Source: Streptomyces sp. NBC_00536 (GTDB taxonomy: Bacteria > Actinomycetota > Actinomycetes > Streptomycetales > Streptomycetaceae). From it: a DNA stretch of 64,000 nucleotides. Below the pieces are notes generated by a model, which did not search any database, had not been told where the DNA came from, and saw nothing but the letters and a program-made list of their open reading frames with translations. The stretch is taken from contig NZ_CP107819.1 in the NCBI RefSeq assembly GCF_036346295.1, forward strand, positions 3,162,001 to 3,226,000, given 5' to 3'. This document shows, piece after piece, positions 58,601 to 64,000 of this stretch (position 1 is the stretch's first letter; every line of letters begins with the position of its first letter). The translations under genes were made by a program, and so were the position numbers.

Positions 58601-60653
58601 TGTCGTTCTCCGCGTCGCCCTGCCAGACCGCCGCGAAGGCGTCCTGGAAGCGCTCGCGGGCGTCGCCGCCGATCTGGTCGGCGTGGCCCGTGGAGCCGGG
58701 CAGCCGCAGACCGAAGTCGTAGATCCAGGCGTGCGTGCGGTCGGAGCAGCGCAGCTCGTACGGGCGCTCGTCGGTGACCTCGACGCCGAGGCGCTGCAGC
58801 ACGGGCAGCACGGCGGACAGGGAGACCTGCTCGCCCTGGCGGTAGATCTTGAAGCGGCGCTCGCCGGGGCCCGCGCCGACCGGCTCGTACAGCGACAGGT
58901 CGAAGTCGCTGGCGCTGGCGGTCAGCCGCTCCAGGCGGACCAGGTCGGCGACGGCGGCGCGCGGCGAGTGGTCGGCCTTGTAGCCCTCGGGGAAGGAGCC
59001 GCCGTAGCGGCGCAGCAGCTCGGCGGCGCGCTCCTCACCGCATTCGGCGGTCAGTGCCTCGCCGAAGCCGTCCGCCCAGGAGCGGGCGGCCTCGACCAGG
59101 CGGGCCTCGATGCGGTCGGCGTCGGCGTCGGTGAGCGCGGGCAGCTCGGTGCCCTGCGGGACGCGGACGACGAAGTGGATGCGGGAGAGGATCGACTCCG
59201 TGTTCCAGGCGGTGAAGTCGACGCTGGTGCCGCCCAGCTCCTCCTGGAGGATGGCGATCAGCCGGAGCCGGACGCCGGTGGTGTAGCGGTCGCGGGGCAG
59301 GTAGACCAGGGCCGAGTAGTAGCGCCCGTACTCGTCCTGGCGCAGGTACAGCCGCAGCCGGCGGCGTTCCTGGAGGTACAGGACGGAGGTGGCGATGGCG
59401 CGCAGCTGGTCGACCGGGGTCTGGAACAGCTCGTCGCGCGGGTAGGTCTCCAGGATCTGGAGCAGGTCGCGGCCGTCGTGGCTGCTCGGCGCGAAGCCGG
59501 CGCCTTCGAGGACCTCGACGACCTTGCGGCGGATCACCGGGACGCGGCGCACGGACTCGGTGTAGGCGGCCGAGGAGAACAGGCCGAGGAAGCGGCGCTC
59601 ACCGATGACATTGCCCTCGGCGTCGAACTTCTTGACGCCGACGTAGTCCAGGTAGGACGGGCGGTGCACGGTGGAGCGGCTGTTGGCCTTGGTCAGCACG
59701 AGCAGCTTGTGCTCGCGCGCCTTGGCGCGGGCGTCGGCGGGCAGCCGGTTGAAGGACGGCGAGACCGGGTGGCCGTCGTCCTTGCCGCTGTGGTGCGGGT
59801 CGGAGCGCAGGATGCCGAGGCCGGTGCCGGGTACGGCGGCCAGCGCGTCCCCGTCGACCAGGTTGTACTCGCGGTAGCCGAGGAAGGTGAAGTTGTCCCC
59901 GGCGAGCCAGCGCAGCAGCTCCCGGGCCTCGTCCAGCTCGTGCTCGCGCAGGTCGGAGGCGGTGTGCTCGGAGGGCAGTTCCTCGGCGATGCGGCGGGCC
60001 GCGTCCCGCATCTTCTCCCAGTCCTCGACGGCCTCGCGGACGTCGGACAGGACGCGGAGCAGATCGGCGGTGATCTGCTTGAGGTCTTCGCGGTCGGTCT
60101 CGCGGTCGATCTCGACGTGGATCCAGGACTCGACGAGGGAGTCGTGGGGGCGCGCGGTGGCGGGGCCGTGCGCGTCACAGTCGGGACCGAGGATCTCGAT
60201 CAGCTTGCCGGTGACGTCACGGCGGACGACGACCTGCGGGTGGATCACGACATGGATGCCGCGGCCCTGGCGGGACAGCTCGTTGGTGACGCTGTCGACG
60301 AGGAAGGGCATGTCATCGGTGACCACCTCGACGACCGAGTGGCTGGAGGTCCAGCCGTTCTCCTCGACCGTGGGGGTGTGGACGCGCACGCTGGCCGTGC
60401 CCTGTGGCCGGTTCTCGGCGAGCCGGTAGTGGGAGAGCGCGGCGCCGAAGACGTCGACCGGGTCACGGTCGGTGAGGTCCTCGGGTGCGGTGTGCAGGTA
60501 GTAGCGCTGGAGGTAAGAGAGCGTCGTGTCCTGGTCGGGACGCCCTCCTTGCTCGGACCCAGTCGGAAGTAGCCCCCCGGCCGGGCTGTTCTCAGCTACC
60601 CGGGCCGCCCGTGCCAGCAGCTCGGCCTTTGCTTCGTCCAGCTTGGTCTGCAT
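55686..60653 (-). CDS. Large NAD-dependent glutamate dehydrogenase (GDH-180 class)
   Basis: 1655 residues from ATG 60653, with AGGAGC upstream, matching the about 1650-residue enzyme described in S. clavuligerus. N-terminal ACT-like domains (about 60-350) precede the catalytic GDH region: [41 protein letters not shown] (substrate Lys site, cited by position about 815-855), [15 protein letters not shown] and [13 protein letters not shown]. It deaminates glutamate to 2-oxoglutarate with NAD+. Stand-alone gene with its own terminator; the start was taken from the good ribosome binding site rather than the TTG/ATG further upstream. Confidence 0.95.
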   Translation of the reverse strand: [1655 protein letters not shown]

Positions 60654-61033
60654 GTCCTCTGCTCCTGTCGCGCGCCATTGCGTGACGTAGGTGAAGGAAG
60701 GAATGACACAGCGCCGTGAGGCGGTATGTCCGTTCGGAAAATCGACGCTATGCCGTCGTATGAGCCGGGCGGGGCGGAACGGGCCGTTCTCGGCCACGGG
60801 CCCCGGCGGCGGGGATCAGCGATGGCCCGGGCACGGAAGTGCGCCGGGCGAGTGCCGGAGGCTCCAGTGCCTCCGAGGACTATCGGGCTGATCACGGGAC
60901 AAGGCTATCCCGCCCCACCCCCGGCTCGTCACGAGCCGCTTGTGTACAAATCCGGGGGTGGAACTTTGACACTAAGGACAGCGACGCGGGCCCCTGGTAC
61001 GTGCGGGGGCCCTCCTCGGCGCCTTAAACGCCG
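60654..61033. promoter_or_regulatory. 380-base region upstream of NAD-GDH
   Basis: Between the NAD-GDH start and the HAD stop, both on the minus strand. The GDH promoter must be here. The A/T-rich spot is near 60940-60980 (TTGTGTACAAATCC, TTTGACACTAAGG). No gene is convincing. Confidence 0.45.
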
Positions 61034-61705
61034 TTATCCGGCCAATTCCCGAGCTGTCCGGACCGCCTCCGCCAGGGTGTCCACGACCGGGACACCGGCC
61101 GATTCCAGACTGCGGCGGCTGTGCGAACCACCCGTGTAGAGCACGGCCAGCGCGCCCACGTGGGCGGCGGCCAGGGCGTCGTCCACGGCGTCTCCGATGA
61201 GGACCGTACGGGTGGCCGTCACACCCGTCCCCTCCATGGCCGCCATATGGCGTACGAGGTGACCGGCCTTCGAGGTGTGCGAGGGCCCGACGCGCCCGTC
61301 GACGCGCAGGAAGTGGCCGTGGATCCCGTGCCGCCGGACCAGGGGCACCAGCTTCTCGTGGGGCGCCAGCGACAGCAGGGACTGGGTGAGCCCGGCCGTC
61401 CGCCAGCCGTCCAGCAGCTCCCGCGCACCCTCGGCCAGCCCGGCGTCCTCGGCCTCGGCCCAGTAGTGCCGGTGGAAGGTGTCGTCCATGACCAGCCACT
61501 CGTCGTCCGTGGGCAGCCGGCCCATCAGCCGCTCGTAGAACTTCGGTACGGGGACGACGTACAGCTCGCGGTAGCGCTCCAGCGTGATCGGCTCGAAGCC
61601 CAGCTCGGCGAACGAGGCGTTCGTCGCGGCCATGACGGCGTCGATGTCGTGGAGCAGTGTGCCGTTCCAGTCCCACACGATGTGGGCGCCAGGCGTCCCG
61701 GTCAC
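61034..61705 (-). CDS. HAD superfamily hydrolase (phosphoglycolate-phosphatase-like)
   Basis: 223 residues from GTG 61705, which overlaps the DUF6912-like stop (GTGA). HAD motif I is VWDWNGTL, with Asn in place of the second Asp of D-x-D; motif II is in LLSLAPHEK; motif III Lys and IV Asp-Asp are in TSKAGHLVR and VLIGDAVDDALAA. The first Asp, the Lys and the C-terminal Asp pair are present, so metal-dependent phosphoryl chemistry is likely; the missing Asp usually acts as acid/base. The substrate is unknown. Confidence 0.88.
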   Translation of the reverse strand: MTGTPGAHIVWDWNGTLLHDIDAVMAATNASFAELGFEPITLERYRELYVVPVPKFYERLMGRLPTDDEWLVMDDTFHRHYWAEAEDAGLAEGARELLDGWRTAGLTQSLLSLAPHEKLVPLVRRHGIHGHFLRVDGRVGPSHTSKAGHLVRHMAAMEGTGVTATRTVLIGDAVDDALAAAHVGALAVLYTGGSHSRRSLESAGVPVVDTLAEAVRTARELAG

Positions 61706-62202
61706 GTCAGCAGCCCCGGGATCTCCTGCACCCCGAACCACAGCAGGTCGTGGTCCTCGGCGCCGTCCACGGTGAACTGCGCGTCGCCGTCGCCCGCGTC
61801 GGCGGCGGCCACGGCGGCCGCGGCGGCGCTCACGTCGGCCTCCGCGTCCAGCGCGTCCACGTGCACGGCGGCGGCCACGGTCAGGCGCACGGCGGCGGCC
61901 AGGGACACCTGGCCGAGGGTCGCCTCGTCCACGCCGGGGATCGCGGCGGCGGCCTTGTCGTCGACGTCGAGCGCCACCACGACCCGCTTGCGGGGGGCGG
62001 CGGCGTCCTCGGCGATCAGGCGCAGGGAGGCGATCGCGGCCCGGTTCAGGGCGGCGTACTCCAGCTCCTCGATGTCGTCCGAGACGTACCACTCGCGCAG
62101 GCCCGGCGTGACGGCGTACGCACGCAGCGGGGCGGGGCCCAGCTCGCCCGCCTTGTGCGCCTCGGCGAGCCCGGGGAGGGTCAGGGGGACGTACACACGC
62201 AT
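61702..62202 (-). CDS. DUF6912-like conserved protein
   Basis: 166 residues from ATG 62202 (MRVYVPLTLPGLAEAHKAGELG). The pattern MRVYVPLTLPGL, LREWYVSDDIEELEYAALNRAA, and the C-terminal LLWFGVQEIPGLLT is that of a conserved actinobacterial family, often annotated DUF6912, of unknown function. Ala-rich middle. Translationally coupled to the downstream HAD gene. The family name is from memory. Confidence 0.75.
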   Translation of the reverse strand: MRVYVPLTLPGLAEAHKAGELGPAPLRAYAVTPGLREWYVSDDIEELEYAALNRAAIASLRLIAEDAAAPRKRVVVALDVDDKAAAAIPGVDEATLGQVSLAAAVRLTVAAAVHVDALDAEADVSAAAAAVAAADAGDGDAQFTVDGAEDHDLLWFGVQEIPGLLT

Positions 62203-62550
62203 GGCCGGCTGCTTTCGGTAGTCGGGAACGCCCTCAGGATACGACCGCCCGGCCCGTTCCCGGCGGCCCCTCCCGGCGGACTCCGGCCGGACTCCCCGCG
62301 GACTCCGTCCGGCGCAGGGCCCGGTCCCCTTTCGGGGTGCCGCCCGCGGCCCGCGGCGCGTCCACGGGCCACGGGGGCGCACGGCCCCGGCACGGGACCC
62401 GGCGGCGCCGCGGCGCCCCTGATAGGCGAACCCGGGCCGCGCCGGAGCCCGCCCCGCGGGCCCGTAGCGCGGCCCCGCGGGACGCCCGTAGAAGGTCACC
62501 GACACGTTACCGCCCGGTATAGCCGGGCCCGGCTACTTCGGGGACGCGCC
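62203..62550. promoter_or_regulatory. 348-base divergent region, DUF6912-like / Rv3235-like
   Basis: Very GC-rich with no gene. The end near 62513-62530 has GCCCGGTATAGCCGGGC, a hairpin containing TATAGC, which could be a -10 or an operator for the plus-strand gene. Nothing else could be assigned. Confidence 0.4.
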
Positions 62551-62952
62551 ATGACCAGCACGCGGAGCACCACCCGCCCTGCGGGACGCCACGACCAGCG
62601 CCGCCCGCCGAGCCCGCACCGCGGGGCGCGGCCGGGCCCGCACCACTGGTTCGCCCAGCGGCTGCTGGCGGTCCTCAGCGGCCAGCGGCCGGTGCACTCC
62701 CTGCTCGGGCACACCGTCGGCCCCGCGTACGAGCAGCTGGTCACCCTGACCGCCCCGGCGGGCCCCTTCCGGGATCACCTGCGCCCGGTCCTGCGCCACT
62801 GCGGCCGTTTCCACCCCGGGCCGGGCGTGATCGAGGCCTTCGCCCGCATCGCGACGGGCGACCGGGTCACCGCGATGGCGTTCCGCCTGGAACAGGGCCC
62901 CGACCTGCGCTGGCGCTGCGCGGCCGTGGAGGTCGCGGGCCCCCGCACCTGA
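62551..62952 (+). CDS. Rv3235-family conserved protein
   Basis: 133 residues from ATG 62551. Basic, Arg/Pro/His-rich N-terminus (about 30 residues), then the conserved AQRLLAVLSGQRPVHSLLGHTV and AFARIATGDRVTAMAFRLEQGPDLRWRCAAVEV, as in the mycobacterial Rv3235, which also lies near secA. Function unknown. It converges on secA, whose terminator lies between them. Confidence 0.8.
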   Translation: MTSTRSTTRPAGRHDQRRPPSPHRGARPGPHHWFAQRLLAVLSGQRPVHSLLGHTVGPAYEQLVTLTAPAGPFRDHLRPVLRHCGRFHPGPGVIEAFARIATGDRVTAMAFRLEQGPDLRWRCAAVEVAGPRT

Positions 62953-62973
62953 CCGGCCACCCGCCCGGGCAAT

Positions 62974-62996
62974 CCAGCCCGCCCGGCGTTTGAGGG
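62974..62996 (+). repeat. Degenerate copy of the GCCGGCGTTTGAGGCG repeat
   Basis: CCAGCCCGCCCGGCGTTTGAGGG, changed at four positions compared with the other copies, 21 bases after the Rv3235-like stop codon. Confidence 0.75.
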
Positions 62997-63058
62997 CCCG
63001 CCGGAGGCCCCGCGACCACCGGCCGCACCCCTGACCGCCCGGGCGCCCCCGGAAACGC

Positions 63059-63106
63059 GGCAGGGGCCGGACGAGCGCGCCGTAGCGCGGCCGTCCGGCC
63101 CCTGCC
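63059..63106. terminator. Terminator between secA and the Rv3235-like gene
   Basis: Arms GGCAGGGGCCGGACG and CGTCCGGCCCCTGCC, 15 bp, with an 18-base loop that itself contains a small GCGCGCC/GCGCGGC stem. It ends 24 bases from the secA stop codon and probably also serves the convergent gene. Confidence 0.8.
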
Positions 63107-63129
63107 GGGCCCCCAAGGGGCTTGTCAGG

Positions 63130-64000
63130 TCACTTCTTGCGGCGACGCCCGCCGGACGCCTTCTGCGCCTTGCGGCGCTCCGCCCGGGTCATCCCGTCGC
63201 CCGAGGCCTCGGCCCCGTCGGCGTCGAAGTCGCCCTCGACCACACCGCCCTCCCCGTCCACCGTGGGAGCGGAGAAGTGCAGCCGGTCCGGCCGCTGCGG
63301 CGCGTCCAGACCCTTGGCCCGGATCTCCGGCTTCGCCGGCGACGGGCCCGCGTCCTGCACCGGAAGCTCCTCGACCTGCTGCTCGACCTGGACCTCCAGG
63401 TTGAACAGGTAGCCGACGGACTCTTCCTTGATGCCGTCCTGCATGGCGTTGAACATGTCGAAGCCCTCGCGCTGGTACTCGACCAGCGGGTCCTTCTGGG
63501 CCATCGCCCGCAGGCCGATGCCCTCCTGCAGGTAGTCCATCTCGTACAGGTGCTCGCGCCACTTGCGGTCCAGCACCGACAGCACCACGCGGCGCTCCAG
63601 CTCGCGCATGACGTCGGAGCCGAGCTGCGCCTCGCGCGCCTCGTACTGCTCGTGGATGTCGTCCTTGACGGACTCCGCGATGAACTCGGCGGTGATCCCG
63701 GCGCGGTCGCCCGCGGCCTCTTCCAGCTCCTCGGTGGTGACCTTCACCGGGTAGAGCTGCTTGAAGGCGCCCCACAGGCGCTCCAGGTCCCACTCCTCGG
63801 CGAAGCCCTCGACCGTCTCGGCCGTGATGTAGGCGTCGATGGTGTCGTCCATCATGTGCCGGATCTGCTCCTGGAGGTCCTCGCCCTCCAGGACCCGGCG
63901 GCGCTCGCGGTAGATGACCTCGCGCTGGTTGTTGAGGACCTCGTCGTACTTCAGGACGTTCTTGCGCGTCTCGAAGTTCTGGGTCTCGACCTGCGACTGC
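63130..64000 (-). CDS. secA: Preprotein translocase ATPase SecA, C-terminal part
   Basis: The frame continues past the right edge; about 290 residues are present. The visible sequence [32 protein letters not shown] is the conserved SecA helical scaffold entry (cited by position about 63900-64000), followed by the helical wing/scaffold and [25 protein letters not shown]. The tail is acidic then Arg/Lys-rich (GGRRRKK) and lacks the Cys-rich zinc motif that binds SecB, as usual in actinobacteria. The motor that drives Sec export. Confidence 0.97.
   Translation of the reverse strand, partial: QSQVETQNFETRKNVLKYDEVLNNQREVIYRERRRVLEGEDLQEQIRHMMDDTIDAYITAETVEGFAEEWDLERLWGAFKQLYPVKVTTEELEEAAGDRAGITAEFIAESVKDDIHEQYEAREAQLGSDVMRELERRVVLSVLDRKWREHLYEMDYLQEGIGLRAMAQKDPLVEYQREGFDMFNAMQDGIKEESVGYLFNLEVQVEQQVEELPVQDAGPSPAKPEIRAKGLDAPQRPDRLHFSAPTVDGEGGVVEGDFDADGAEASGDGMTRAERRKAQKASGGRRRKK

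Noticed and set aside
55611..60572. A plus-strand frame of about 1650 codons over NAD-GDH
   Set aside because: It exactly mirrors the GDH gene, a usual consequence of third-position GC; Arg/Val/Gln-rich with no motif.
1..64000. CRISPR arrays
   Set aside because: The repeated elements have variable spacing, palindromic character and both orientations; no regular 30-40-base spacers and no cas genes.
1..64000. Biosynthetic gene cluster for a secondary metabolite
   Set aside because: A single 2OG oxygenase and a GT/TagF protein are present, but no PKS, NRPS, terpene synthase or RiPP enzyme lies near.

Overview
This window comes from a high-GC actinobacterium, almost certainly a Streptomyces. 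Third-position GC is extreme, GTG/TTG starts and GGAG-type ribosome binding sites are common, and the gene order (DUF3039 - yqgE - murA - hup - malic enzyme - HelD-type helicase ... hemD - narK ... ssrA - smpB - S41 protease - ftsX - ftsE - prfB - pkaB - pkaA ... NAD-GDH ... secA) is, from memory, that of the S. coelicolor core chromosome around SCO2940-SCO3005. That parallel was not checked by a search. No rRNA, CRISPR array, insertion sequence or prophage was seen.

Layout. 1-3074: the 5' part of an SF2 helicase gene, an RHH antitoxin with a Doc/Fic toxin gene that has been frameshifted by a short palindromic repeat, and an MFS exporter. 3261-10091: a tRNA-Cys followed by a six-gene minus-strand cluster of type VII secretion character (two WXG/PPE-like helical proteins, a mycosin protease, a small helical protein, a 757-residue helical protein with an EF-hand-like loop, and a lipoprotein) without the EccB/C/D/E core. 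10268-15989: a three-subunit xanthine dehydrogenase/CO-dehydrogenase-type molybdoenzyme whose Fe-S subunit carries a disordered N-terminal extension of about 575 residues. 16284-27000: GH20 hexosaminidase, DUF3039, YqgE, MurA, HU, malic enzyme, HelD-type helicase, CGNR regulator and GNAT acetyltransferase.

27225-34009: a HemD-DNA-binding fusion next to a NarK nitrate transporter, a LysR/MFS divergent pair, a YefM-YoeB toxin-antitoxin pair, tmRNA and SmpB. 34028-39907: S41 protease, FtsX, FtsE, a small zinc-ribbon membrane protein, release factor 2, and a cysteine-type leader peptide ahead of a 2-oxoglutarate/Fe(II) oxygenase. 40274-46948: two membrane Ser/Thr kinases diverging from an FHA-FtsK-like ATPase. 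47078-50660: a sugar ABC importer lacking its own ATPase. 50777-55601: a bifunctional teichoic-acid-type glycosyltransferase, a TetR regulator and a TagGH-like exporter pair. 55686-64000: a giant NAD-glutamate dehydrogenase, a HAD phosphatase, DUF6912-like and Rv3235-like proteins, and the 3' part of secA.

Themes. Several genes handle the cell envelope: MurA, FtsEX, TagGH-type export, the S41 protease and SecA. Ribosome rescue is clustered (ssrA-smpB, with prfB nearby). Two toxin-antitoxin loci occur. A Streptomyces-type intergenic palindromic repeat (core GCCGGCGTTTGAGGCG) occurs about eleven times; in two places it runs into coding sequence and supplies the C-terminus and stop codon of a protein (hemD and the glycosyltransferase). 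A different palindrome has broken the doc gene. Short repeats are therefore actively reshaping proteins in this stretch.
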